Notes under the pieces: generated by a model | What the model was told of the DNA's origin: nothing | Seen by the model: only the letters and a program-made list of their open reading frames with translations | Databases searched by the model: none | Part shown: positions 20,771 to 30,654 of the stretch, in pieces | Numbering within the stretch: the first letter of the stretch is position 1 | How the letters are laid out: every line of letters begins with the position of its first letter | From: Patiria miniata | Lineage: Eukaryota > Echinodermata > Asteroidea > Valvatida > Asterinidae | NCBI RefSeq assembly: GCF_015706575.1 | Contig: NW_024037064.1 | Location: forward strand, 1,487,427 to 1,551,426 | Reading direction: 5' to 3' | DNA length: 64,000 nucleotides | Program-made: the position numbers and the translations under genes

Positions 20771-21034
20771 GTCAACGGTAAAAACCACAAGAACAATGGC
20801 AGATACACATACGAAGAACGGGCTGAAAGGTTTATTGAAATAAACTCAAATTTAGTTACAACAATGCACGTGGTAAAAGTGAAGCCCTGGGAATTGACAA
20901 GGAAATCACTATTAAATAATAACATGAAAAATATAAACAAGTTTATAGGGACCAATATGTTTTTCAATTTGTATAAAATAACCAAAACCAACCAAGTTGT
21001 TACAACTTTTATAAAAATAAATGATATTATATAA
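20771..21034 (+). CDS. Open frame after a good acceptor, function unknown
   Basis: Following TTAATTATTCAG there are 87 codons without a stop, starting VNGKNHKNNGRYTYEERAER then FIEINSNLVTTMHVVKVKPW. The first half looks coding (charged, mixed residues). The second half is AT-driven (poly-Asn/Lys/Ile) and may be chance. No family recognised. It is on the same strand as RAG1L, unlike RAG2L in known ProtoRAG elements. Confidence 0.2.
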   Translation, partial: VNGKNHKNNGRYTYEERAERFIEINSNLVTTMHVVKVKPWELTRKSLLNNNMKNINKFIGTNMFFNLYKITKTNQVVTTFIKINDII

Positions 21035-21620
21035 AGTCTGCTTGGATGCAGAAGTAGATTTTTTAAATGCAGCTCACAAGATATAAAGGTTTTATATGTG
21101 TACATGTATAATAAAAACGAACATAGGCCACACTTTTCTGTGCCCCAAGGAAAATTGAGGAGCTTTAAACAGGAGTCTCGATGTCATTTTCCCTTTCACA
21201 TTTGGGCTAATTGTGGTTTGATTATAGGTTACGGGTTATACATATAAAACAAATTTTTTTTTTGGACATGTACAAAGTTAACGTGAAAGGCATGTGTCCT
21301 TGCATTCTTGTAGATGCCGAGCCTGCGACGACGATAAAACACTGCACACAGCGACAGAAAATTAACGCGTACATGTACATAGTACCATACCGCGCAAACA
21401 CGTGCATGTACACTTTCCAGCTAAAGCAAAGGTCACAAGGTCAGCACGCTTGACAGTGCGGCTCCGGAATGCACCACCGGTACGTGCCCGCAATGGCCGT
21501 ACGTGCGTGCGTGAACGAGTTGGTGTTTACTTCCTGACATGTGGTTTCTGTGACGTCACAAGCCCAGCCGAGTGCGCCGACCAATGAGCGCCGCGCTTGT
21601 CTGCCCACGGCACTGTTCCA

Positions 21621-21657
21621 TCCGTGTTACACTACCAATGGGGAATTTTTCGCTGTG
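21621..21657 (-). repeat. RAG transposon right terminal inverted repeat
   Basis: Read inward on the minus strand: CACAGCGAAAAATTCC (21642-21657), then ACACGGA at 21621-21627. The heptamer-like CACAGCG and the A-run are identical to the left end. Confidence 0.9.
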
Positions 21658-21662
21658 TACTG
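21658..21662. repeat. Right 5-bp target-site duplication TACTG
   Basis: TACTG directly follows the right terminus CGCTGTG and continues as TGTGGTTGTTGATTG, the remainder of the satellite unit interrupted at 11645. Confidence 0.93.
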
Positions 21663-22240
21663 TGTGGTTGTTGATTGTTGTATTGACCTGATAAAGTATT
21701 GTCTGGTATTGTCAAACAGCTAGTGGCTACTGTGTGGTTGTTGATTGTTGTATTGACCTGATAAAGTATTGTCTGCAAGTGGCTGGCATTGTCAAACAGC
21801 TGTGGCTACTGTGTGGCTGTTGATTGCTGTATTGACCTGATAAAGTATTGTCTGCAAGTGGCTGGCATTGTCAAACAGCTGTGGCTACTGTGTGGCTGTT
21901 GATTGTTGTATTGACCTGATAAAGTATTGTCTGCAAGTGGCTGGCAATGTCAAACAGCTGTGGCTACTGTGTGGCTGTTGATTGTTGTATTGACCTGATA
22001 AAGTATTGTCTGCAAGTGGCAGGCATTGTCAAACAGCTGTGGCTACTGTGTGGCTGTTGATTGTTGTATTGACCTGATAAAGTATTGTCTGCAAGTGGCT
22101 GGCAATGTCAAACAGCTGTGGCTACTGTGTGGCTGTTGATTGTTGTATTGACCTGATAAAGTATTGTCTGCAAGTGGCTGGCATTGTCAAACACTGATTC
22201 GAAAGGAGATGTAGAGGGAACACTTCAAGTAGGACACAAG
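21663..22240. repeat. 79-bp satellite array, right part and tail
   Basis: Seven units, the first two with small deletions, spaced at 79 bp (GACCTGATAAAG at 21834, 21913, 21992, 22071, 22150). The array closes with the GAAAGGAGATGTAGAGGG tail also found at 2178-2215. Confidence 0.92.
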
Positions 22241-22447
22241 AGCGCACTATTTAAATAGAAATATGCCATTTTCATTACTGACGGCTCAAAATCCCTATAC
22301 CGAACGATTGTGTGATAAACTCACAATGAAATGTTTGAGGGTCAAATTGTCTTCATTACATGTCGTGCAAAATTTGACTACGAGCTTTCCTTCCTTGTTC
22401 ATTCCTGTAGGACTTCAGCTTCACTGGTTCCTACCCTACTTCTTCAG

Positions 22448-22632
22448 GGCGCCAGCACCAGAGGACTCCATCGTTGCCTACTGAGCGCAGACCTTACCGA
22501 TGAGAAGGCCAATCAGATCATTGCATCAGTCGGCATCCCTTACGCTCATCTCAAGTCACTCCAGATCACACTGTCAAACAAGTTGAAGGAGCACACTGTG
22601 AGGGCTGAGAAACAATCAACCTCCTTGCCTTG
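22448..22632 (+). CDS. Probable exon of an unidentified gene
   Basis: A pyrimidine-rich acceptor (TACCCTACTTCTTCAG) is followed by 61 open codons ending at a consensus donor (CCTTG/GTGAGT). The peptide contains LLSADLTDEKANQIIASVGI and SLQITLSNKLKEHTVRAEKQ, a helical, charged, coding-like composition. I do not recognise it. It is on the same strand as the kinesin exons 10 kb downstream but matches no kinesin region I know, so it may be a separate gene. Confidence 0.4.
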
Positions 22633-22639
22633 GTGAGTT

Positions 22640-23440
22640 ATCAAACACAGACGATCCCAAAACATTTCAATTGTCTTCCACTTTGCTTTTTTCAGACCTT
22701 CATTTTGAGAGAACACTACCCTCACCCTCCAACATTTGGGTTTTAATTATAAAGCTCTACATGTACATTTCTGTTGTGGCTGTGAAAACTCACACTTTGG
22801 TCTAATAGTTGCATACCGAAATAATATATGGGGCATTTATGCAAAAAGAGAAACAGAATTGGGCGCAAGCCGTAGGCCTACAAAAATTGTCGGTCTCTGG
22901 TCAGACCAAAGTTCTGCGGATTTTTTTAAAAATTATTTGCTATTTTTTTTCCCAAGCTTGGATTGTACAGACAAAGTGGGTACTGTTTTGCTTGTTTGTG
23001 TTCTCATATGGTGTTACATCATTTGCCTTGGTGCCCCTTGGTACAAAAATTTGAGGCGGTGCAGCAAGAAAGGGTGCTGTTGTTGTAGCTACCTTGGAAA
23101 ATTTCTAAGACAAAAGAGATTGACGTGCATGGTCAAAATCGACGTACGACTGTTTTTTTTGCCTAATGGAGAATAACCTTTGATATGTCACATACTACTT
23201 ATATTTGAAGGAAATAGTATAAGAAATAGAGGGCAAGGCGTTTTGTTGAGTTACAAATGCAGAATAGTCGGGCCGACAACTATTTCATTAGACACAGCCC
23301 AGTTAAGTTTTGAAATAAATAAGTTTATGTCGGAACAAAGATCACAAAAAATTTAACCTTTCCAGTACATCCAATGATTTTGTTTAAAACAAAAATGTGT
23401 CAAATTTCTGTATACATTTTATGTACGCGTACAAGTTTTT
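22640..23440. other. No recognisable feature
   Basis: Unassigned sequence after the exon at 22448-22632. Open frames at 22736-23176 are Phe/Leu/Cys-rich and look like chance translations of T-rich DNA. Confidence 0.4.
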
Positions 23441-24560
23441 TTTCCAGTCTGATGATGTCAGACTATTAAAGATCCGAAGGTCAGCATTGTAACGGATATC
23501 AATATTTGAGCTACGAATAAAGTTATAAGACAGGGATCAAATGATAGAATTTTTAAAAAGGATCGTTTTCAAATTCTCCCTATAGTAACTTCCGGTCTGA
23601 TGACGTCATAATTTTGAAACATTGCAAAGTTGTATGTATAGTTGATAGAAAATAACAATGGGCGATTTGGTCAAATTTGGACGGATAGTTTTTGAATTAA
23701 AAAGGAAATCATATTTGTTGTACCACTAGAGGGCGCCCTTTCAAATGATGACGTCAACATGCTGTTTGAGTGTCCTTTATTCAATTCTAAACACTTCTAC
23801 AATTTATTTGCTTATAGTAAAGAACTTCCGCTTTCAAGTTACATGTATATTCAATTTTTATTGCACTTCTGGAAATATCAGCAGTGAAGGTCAAGTGGTT
23901 TTGTGCCCAGGAGTAAGAACTGTTGCCCAAGGCATCATTTACAACCTCACGCAAAAACGAACACGATACTTTGTTTAGTTCTAAAGATATAGCTGAAACT
24001 ATTTTCACAAATTTGGCCCTTAAATTGCTTGTAATTTGATACCTGATGACGTCATGATGATGTCATAATTTGTTTTTACATCTTCGGATGGGAGTTCAAG
24101 TTCATACCAGGTTTTATCATAATTATGTAAATCGTTTGGAAGAAATTCGGTTAGTTTTGATTTTGAGGCTTCTGTCTGTATTTTAAATTCACCTAACTTT
24201 GACCTTCAGGTTAACCCGGAAGTAAAGGTCAGATGAGTTCACATACATGAAAAAATGTTTATCAGTTAATGGTCTTTCTGATTACAAGGTGTGAACATGA
24301 TTGATCATTCTGTTGAAGAGTTATAGGTGAATGAAGATGGTCATTTTTTGGACAAAATCACTTGTAATTTGACACTTGATGACTTTATCATGACGTCAGT
24401 AATATACACCACTTCAGATGAGGGTCGATAGATATTGAAAGTTAGAAGTTCATATCATGAACCGTTTAGGAGAAAACCCGCGGAGAAGTATTGTCTGGAA
24501 AAAAGAAGAAGAAGACCTAAACAAGATTAATACGAACGATTTCAAGGAGTGGTCGGGTTG
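23440..24560. repeat. Dispersed repeat with TGATGACGTCA words, forward copy
   Basis: Repeated modules, each with a TGATGACGTCAT-like word (near 23455, 23600, 23748, 24045-24060, 24390) and a GATATTGAAAG- or TAGCTGAAAC-type spacer. Parts recur in inverted orientation at 58262-58640 (GTTTTGTGCCCAGGAG region) and 60240-60640 (GGGATCAAATGATAGAAT region). There the 145-bp tandem array lies between the two parts. Confidence 0.65.
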
Positions 24561-25265
24561 TGCCCTACCACTCAATTATGGAATAAAAGGCATGTTTTAA
24601 GTAAAACCAATTGGCATCTTTCATTGTTTTTGTTATGTAACTCTACGGCCAGGCCAGGTGGAGTAGAGGGCGCTATTCACGACTTTCTTCTGTCATCTTG
24701 CAAGATGTAATGATGCCGAGTCACAATAAATTTATATTTCCTGGATTCGTTTGGTTGAAATTTACAACTAGGCAGCCTTATTTCCTACGGACAGGGATGG
24801 GACTATATATAAAGGAGCAATGACACTTCTTCAGTGAAACAATAATTTATTCTTAAAAAATTCCAAAAATTGTCTGAACCAATATGACATCTGTATAATT
24901 CAGCTATCTTTTTTACATTTGATGCGTCAGCTTGTAAACCTAATATATTTTGCTGATCCCTATAGTTAATTGTCGTCAGCTCCTAGCTAGAAATGCCTTC
25001 GCTAGGACCAAGATATTACTTGAATTACTCCGCCAGTGTGACGTGAGGTGCTGAACGAGCTTAGATTTCTGTCATACAAGCTGAGATGTCAAGTGATTTT
25101 ATTGTAAATTTGAGACCGACGTAGATTAAACATGTTCTGAGGATGAATTACCAATTTTTATTTCTGTGGCAGAACATCGAAGGCCGCCATGTTTTGTGTG
25201 TGACTCGCAGATTTCTTACTCATGAATAGGTCAGGTTGCTAACGTATTTGGGGTACGCCCAAACA
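24560..25265. other. No recognisable feature
   Basis: AT-rich sequence with no exon, repeat family or mobile-element end that I can identify. Confidence 0.4.
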
Positions 25266-25267
25266 GT

Positions 25268-26384
25268 AAAGCTTTTGTGCTTTTAATGCTTGCTCTTTGC
25301 TTTCCACTTGTTCCCATGAGCTGTCCCGGATGCAATCAAGCCAATTCTGATGTTGTACAAGTCAACTGCCTTCCTCACCAAAACTTTGGAAAAACTGCTC
25401 GAGCGACTTGTGTTCTGATGGCATCACTGACTGGAATTGTTTGTACACTGAGCCGATCAGTCGATAAAAAGAGAGTAGTCCATCGCCCTGTGATGCTCCT
25501 GATAGGGACCCAGGATAAGTTGCTCCTGTTATAAAAGAAGCATACTGGAAAAAGGTGGAGCTGTACGTATGCTAAGGATGCTTTTCCACGCCCATAGAAA
25601 AAAGATGTGTAGTCACATTTACTGGTGATGAAGAGTGTCTGAATAATACATGGACGAATCTCTGTGGTTAACTAAGCTAAGTCAGGGTCCTTGTACAAGC
25701 AAGCCATTAATTGCTGCATACAAATGCACTCATGCTTGTCAGGTTTGTCAGACAGCTGTACTATTGCATCCTTTTTCAATGCACCACCATCACCAACTAG
25801 ATGCCAAGGCCAACATGGTATGTATCGGTACCAGGGGAGAAGATAAGAACTTTGTCACATTTTGTCATCAAACAGTGATACCACACCCTACTGTCACTGT
25901 CCTCATGATTTGAGCAAACATTGGAAACAGTTTGCTCTCAGTGGATGTGGCTCCTCTTGCCTGGTCTTGCAGTTCCCCTGTCATACCCACGAGCAGTTAC
26001 AAACACTTGGCCTGTGTTCCAGTACTCCTGTCCTGCAGTAAGTAGATCTCGAGAAAGGAAGTTCACAAAAATTTTTGTTTCAAAGAACGATTTGCCAAGA
26101 TTACCTTGTGCCAGGACTTGGAACTGCTTTGTGGTAGTGGTGTCTCTGGAAGGATGATATCTGGAAGGATCAGCTGGTGAACCATCCAGTGCTGTAAGCT
26201 TTAATTCCAAAGTGTCGGGGTCAGAGCTAGCAACGTCTGTCTCCTGGAGTCTGGTCATAAAGTGACAACATGTCTTCTCCATGTTCTTCATTTCTGAATG
26301 TTGCAGCTTCAATTTGTCTTCATTTTCTGCAGGCAGCACTTCCCTAACAAGATTTTGAACTGCCATGGCTCTTGGTAAAAACAA
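25268..26384 (-). pseudogene. Broken copy of a recurrent invertebrate repetitive ORF
   Basis: Read on the minus strand from 26366 in changing frames: MAVQNLVREVLPAENEDKLK ... DTTTTKQFQVLAQ; YWNTGQVFVTARGY; VWYHCLMTKCDKVLIFSPGT then DTYHVGLG; KKDAIVQLSDKPDKHECICM; YKDPDLA; IQTLFITSKCDYTSFFYGRG; ITGATYPGSLSGASQGDGLL then SFYRLIGSVYKQF; HQNWLDCIRDSSWEQVESKE. The SPGTDTYHVGL ... CDYTSFF ... GKA order matches a protein family I have seen repeated many times in echinoderm and cnidarian genomes (usually SPDTDVYHIGL, GCDYxSFFxGxGKA), with a PIN/XPG-nuclease-like look. At least four frame changes make it non-functional. The family function is not known to me. Confidence 0.6.
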
Positions 26385-26589
26385 TGCAATCGCTCCATAT
26401 TTCGGGGAATTGGTTTGGGTGTTGCCATCTTCACTTCCTTGTTGATGCTTGTCTCGTGTTTTAATCCAAGGCTATGTGGCGTTTCTCATTGCCATGGATG
26501 TTTGCCACAAATATTCCCTTTTGAAGATGTGTCAGGAGTGACGAATCTGCACTTAGCATGTCTAACAGATGCCTTGGAATAAGTCTCAT

Positions 26590-26770
26590 AGGTGCTGCGG
26601 TCAAATGCATGGAAGAGTGGTGCCTTGATTTTCAGAGCTGCTATTCACAGTGTCCAATTAGCAGTATGGATGCCAACGAAAAACAAGATGTCACGATGTG
26701 CAAAATCATCCCACATTTTGTAAGTCCCACTGGCATTGCACATGGAAATGAAGAACTTCATTTTTGGGAA
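26590..26770. repeat. Dispersed repeat, also at 28305-28360 and 29395-29500
   Basis: The words GATTTTCAGAGCTGCTATTC and GCAGTATGGATGCCAA recur at 26620-26670, 28310-28345 and 29398-29415. CATCCCACATTTTGCAAGTC-like sequence recurs at 26708 and 29455. These appear to be pieces of one repeat cut up by the satellite that follows. Confidence 0.6.
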
Positions 26771-26789
26771 TTTTGGGGGATCCGTCCCT

Positions 26790-28010
26790 CCCCCATGCAT
26801 TCTAATTTACTTGGATTGCACTTTGGGGATCCACGAATGGTTGACAACCTCGCATGATGTCAATTTCCAAACATGTGTCAAGTGACACATTTTTGGATAT
26901 TTCTGTGAATCCGCCCCCTCCCAATTGCGTTCTAATTTTTACTTAGTTTGCAATTGGCGAATCCAAGAATGGTTGACAACCTGCTGGCATGCTGTCAATT
27001 TGAAGAAAAAAGATCATTTCCAAAGATGTGTCATGTGACACTTTTTTGAAAAATCTGTATATCCCCCATGTGCTCTAATTTGTACTTGGTATGGAATTGG
27101 AGGATTCACAAATGGGTGACAACCTTTCTCGCATGCTATTAATTTCCAAACATGTGTCAAGTGACACATTTTTGGAAATGTCTGTGAATCCGGCCCTCCC
27201 CTATGCATTCTAATTTGTACTTGGTTTGCAATTTCCGAGATTCACGAACCGTTGACAACCTTGCATGATGTCAATTTCCAAACATGTGTCAAGTGACACA
27301 GTTTTGGAAATTTCTGTGAATCTGCACCCCTCCCCAATGCGTTCTTATTTGTACTTAATTCACAAATGGTTGACAACCTTCTGGCATGCTGTCAATTTGA
27401 AGAAAACAAAAGATCATTTCCAAAGATGTGTCATGTGACACATTTTTGGAAATTTCTGTGAATCTTCCCCCCCCCCCCCTGCATTCTTGTTTGTACTTGG
27501 TTTGCAATAGGGCTCGCTCCATGACGTCCAAATCTGGAGAGCTGTAACTGAGTATTTTATGCAATATATCATGCATTGTGCAGTGTTGAAAATGTTCCAA
27601 ACATGTGCGCTTGTTGCTTGAAATGTGTTCGAATTTCGACGCGGCCAATGCGCGTTATGCAACTGGATGTTCAGTATGTTGATGCACTCGGCTGGTCTGT
27701 AGGAAATGACGTCACTTGAACAAGACGAATGCCCAAATGGGTGACAATCTTCTCGCATGCTGCCAATTTCCAAACATGTGTCAAGTGACACATTTTTGGA
27801 AATTTCTGTGAATTGGCTCCTCCCCATGCTTCTAATTTGTATTTGGTTTGCAATTTCGGAATCCAAAAATGGGTAAAAACCTTGCATGCTGTTAATTTCC
27901 ATAGATGTGTCAAGTGATACATTTTTTTAAAACTTCTGTGAATTCTCCCCCCCCCCCCCACCCAACAAATTTGTTCCAATTGTTCTTGGTTTTCAATTGG
28001 AAAATCCACC
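26790..28010. repeat. About 130-bp degenerate satellite with TGTGTCAAGTGACACA
   Basis: Units contain, in order, ATTCTAATTTGTACTTGG, TTTGCAATTGGGGGATCCAC, GAATGGGTGACAACCTTCTC, GCATGCTGTCAATTTCCAAA, the perfect palindrome TGTGTCA-AG-TGACACA, TTTTTGGAAATTTCTGTGAA and a C-rich spacer. About eight units here, diverged and with indels. Related stretches: 29630-29830, 30330-30650, 42141-43260 and 55045-56460. Confidence 0.82.
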
Positions 28011-28275
28011 AAATAATGGGTGAAATCGGCTGAATGAGAATCATGTCCTAAATGCTGATTTGGGGAATGTGTCATGAGAGGGCGCAATTCAAAATATGAC
28101 TCGGCAACTTTGGAATTTGAGATTCAGAATATTGTGGTTATGTTTGTTCAGTTTTCTCGAAATACAGAGCATTCATAGAGCCAAAACTTCATCAGGTTAG
28201 TTATTCAGCATCCTTGTTTAGATTTTGAGCACTAGTTTGCTGGTTGAAATGAAATAAAAAAATGCACAAATTACA
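27960..28275. repeat. Repeat segment duplicated at 60645-60960
   Basis: From TTGTTCTTGGTTTTCAATTGG through GTGTCATGAGAGGGCGCAA and TTCATCAGGTTAGTTATT to ACAAATTAC, the two segments agree over about 300 bp in the same orientation with few changes. Confidence 0.8.
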
Positions 28276-28279
28276 AATG

Positions 28280-29620
28280 GTCAATGATCTACTCTACCTT
28301 TAGAGTGGTGCCATGATTTTCAGAGCTGCTATTCGCAGTGTCCAACTAGAGCTGTAATGTGCTTCCCGAAGCACGGATATCAGCCTAAATTGCCGTTTTA
28401 ACGGTTTGTCTGAATACCGACTGACACTGACCACAAGGTGACCATTGCTACATGTGGCTGAGATTGGCAAAAGAATGTAAGAGAAACAACTATAAACATT
28501 TGACATAAGCCAGCCAAAACATTACATAAAATAGCCGCCAAGACAATAAATGAAACAGTAGTTAATGCCTGTAGATTAATCCGCATAAACCATCAAAAAT
28601 TAATCACAGCAATAGTGTTGTTTATTGGCCTCTGTACTTTTTAATCCGTGGCGGAGTATCTGGCTGAATACGCGGCTACCTTTACACTGGTGGCACGTCC
28701 TGCCACTTAAACAAACTGAAAGAATGCAGTATCGAGACGCCACTTCAGTGATTGTGCACAAAGAGTGCGGCACCGTGCGTGCAATTGACTGTCAACGTGG
28801 TCGGCTGCGCACGCACGGATGACATCGTTTTTGAGTGCCACACAACATCCACAGTATTGTGCATGGTGGTTTGAAACCTTCCCAGAATTCCTATGTTTTT
28901 ATATTGTTTTTACGTACATTTAAAAAATGATAACCTTGAAATAACTCCACAACCCAATAAGTCAGGAATATGAAATTTGAGAATTAGAGATAAAAAAATA
29001 CATTAAACAGGGCTGCAAAAAACTTGCAATGTGAAACAGCTTTTTTATTTTTTTCATAAAATGACCCCTACTGACCAATAGGTGACGACTGGCCAAATTC
29101 AGTGAACACCTTTTGTGAGGCTTGGTCCAATGATATAACTGACCAAAATTAATTGGGTCAAGACAGTGGGAGAAGAAGCATTTTGTAAATATTCATTAAA
29201 TGACCTCTACTGACCATCGGATGATGATTGGCCGGATTTTACGAACATGGCTAGGTAGGGCATGTGTCAAGGTTTAATTTGACCAAGTTTGTTTGAAATC
29301 GGCTGAATAGTTGAGGAGTTATGGCCATTTTTTCATTAGACATGTAACCGTTTGCCCGAAGAAAGAAAGAAATTGGATGATCACAGTATATATAATTAGC
29401 AGTATGGATGCCAAGGAAGAACAAGATGTATCACATCATCATGGTGTGCAACATCATCCCACATTTTGCAAGTCTCACTTGCGGAACTTCAAAAAATTCA
29501 TCCCAGAGCTGTTGGCCAGCAATGTTCCACACAACAAGCATTACCCCAGGTACCGAGGCAACATCTGACTCTGTGCCTGCTGTCATCATACTCTTGCCTC
29601 CCAGACAATTACAGTATTGG
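28280..29620. other. No gene recognised
   Basis: Mixed low-copy sequence. 29040-29340 contains two related modules (AAATGACC..TACTGACCA at 29059 and 29199). No exon, RNA gene or complete mobile element is evident. Confidence 0.4.
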
Positions 29621-29629
29621 GAATTTCTG

Positions 29630-29830
29630 TGAATCCACCCCTCCCCAATGCATTCTAATTTGTACTTGGATTGCAATTGAGGGATCCAGGAATGGGTGAC
29701 AACCTCGCATGATATCAATTTCTAAACATGCGTCAAGAGTCACACTTATGGAATTTCTGTGAATTCCCCATGTGGTCTAATATGTACTTGGTTTGCAATT
29801 GGGGATTCACAAATGGGTGACAACTTTCTC
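29630..29830. repeat. Satellite fragment (about 130-bp family)
   Basis: Two decayed units of the family at 26790-28010, with GGGAATTTCTGTGAATCC, GCATTCTAATTTGTACTTGG and GGGTGACAACCTCGCATG. Confidence 0.7.
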
Positions 29831-30330
29831 GCATCAGCCTCGACTCCATGGGCGTGTACACGGCTGTGATGTACACGTAAACGATGCTGACCGGCTATTC
29901 AGAGCGTACTGCGCAGGCATTTCGAAGACTGCACGCCGGGCGCACCCATAATGCGCTCACGTACGAATATTCAAAACTGCATGATGCCTGTACGATATGG
30001 TTTATGGCAGCCTCGTTTTTCGCTAAAAAAAACCCTGTACATGTATCTGCGGTTGTAAAGGGGTACGTACCTTTAACACAAATCTTTGCTAAATAACGCA
30101 ACGCCCAAACCTTATATTTGAAACATTGATTCTTCAAAAACACAGCTTTCAACATTTTAAAGATGGCGTCGGCGCGTGAAGCGGATAAACTGCAGCCTAA
30201 TTATAATGTGCCATATTTTGACACATTTACGTGTGAATTACACAATTCCAGGGGTTGAAATTGCGCAAGGCATGATGGGAAACAACATGGCGCAGCAAGA
30301 TCTTGTACCAATGGGAACAAGGTTGTTCTC
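29830..30330. repeat. Repeat present inverted at about 57410-57800
   Basis: CCTCGACTCCATGGGCG, TGATGTACACGTAAACGATG, AAGATGGCGTCGGC, ACACAATTCCAGGGGTTG and CATGATGGGAAACAACATGG occur here, and in reverse complement at 57790 down to 57430, with moderate divergence. The element lies between satellite fragments at both places. Confidence 0.78.
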
Positions 30331-30650
30331 GCATGCTATCAATTTCCAAAGATGTGTCATGTGACACACTTTTGGACATTTCTGTGAATCCGCCCCCTCC
30401 CCTATGCATTCTAATTTGTATTTAAGTCACAAATGGTTGACAACCTTCTGGCATGCTGTCAACTTGCAGAAAACGAAGAAGATCGTTTCCAAAGATGTGC
30501 CATGTGACACACTATTGGAAATTTCTGTGAATCAGCCCCCCATGTGTTCTAATTTGTACTTGGTTTACAATTGGGGAATCCACAAAAATAGGTGACAACC
30601 TTGCATGCTGTCAATTTCCAAACATGTTTCAAGTGATCCGTGGACAGAAC
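30330..30650. repeat. Satellite fragment (about 130-bp family)
   Basis: About 2.5 units with ATGTGTCATGTGACACAC, CCTATGCATTCTAATTTGTA and TTTGGAAATTTCTGTGAATC-type words, continuing directly from the repeat before it. Confidence 0.75.
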
Positions 30651-30654
30651 TTTA

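Larger units (their letters stand above)
19509..21600. other. RAG transposon 3' region without a recognisable RAG2L
   Basis: AT-rich sequence after the RAG1L stop, with ACATGTAC-type palindromes at 19545-19580 and a foldback MITE (20001-20459). Minus-strand frames here were read for kelch-type repeats and show none. A + strand open frame without ATG runs 20771-21034. 21270-21600 is ordinary sequence approaching the right terminus, with TGACGTCA at 21551-21558. Confidence 0.6.
11646..21657 (+). mobile_element. RAG (ProtoRAG-type) transposon, 10,012 bp, RAG1L-only and decayed
   Basis: The element starts CACAGCGAAAAATGCC and ends with the inverse of CACAGCGAAAAATTCC, 15 of 16 terminal bases matching. 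It is flanked by a TACTG 5-bp TSD inside one 79-bp satellite unit. A second shared word, ACACGGA, lies 29 bases from the left end and 31 from the right, and a TGACGTCA palindrome lies about 71 and 99 bases in. Inside is one RAG1-like gene on + in several exons. Known ProtoRAG elements carry RAG1L and RAG2L converging. Here the 2.1 kb after RAG1L shows no kelch-type RAG2L, in either orientation, that I can recognise. Younger insertions inside it are a LINE (15568-16659) and a foldback MITE (20001-20459). Intronic palindromic repeats occur at 12525-13700 and 14749-14913. Confidence 0.93.

Noticed and set aside
20767..21105. 112-codon minus-strand frame inside the RAG transposon as RAG2L
   Set aside because: Translation is Phe/Leu/Ile-rich from AT-rich DNA, with no kelch motif; the + strand frame there looks more protein-like.
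22448..22632. Exon assigned to the kinesin gene
   Set aside because: Same strand, but the peptide matches no kinesin-3 region I know; left as unidentified.
25938..26384. Minus-strand frame considered as the missing RAG2-like gene
   Set aside because: It lies outside the transposon borders, has no kelch-like glycine pairs, and continues into the SPGTDTYHVGL family downstream.
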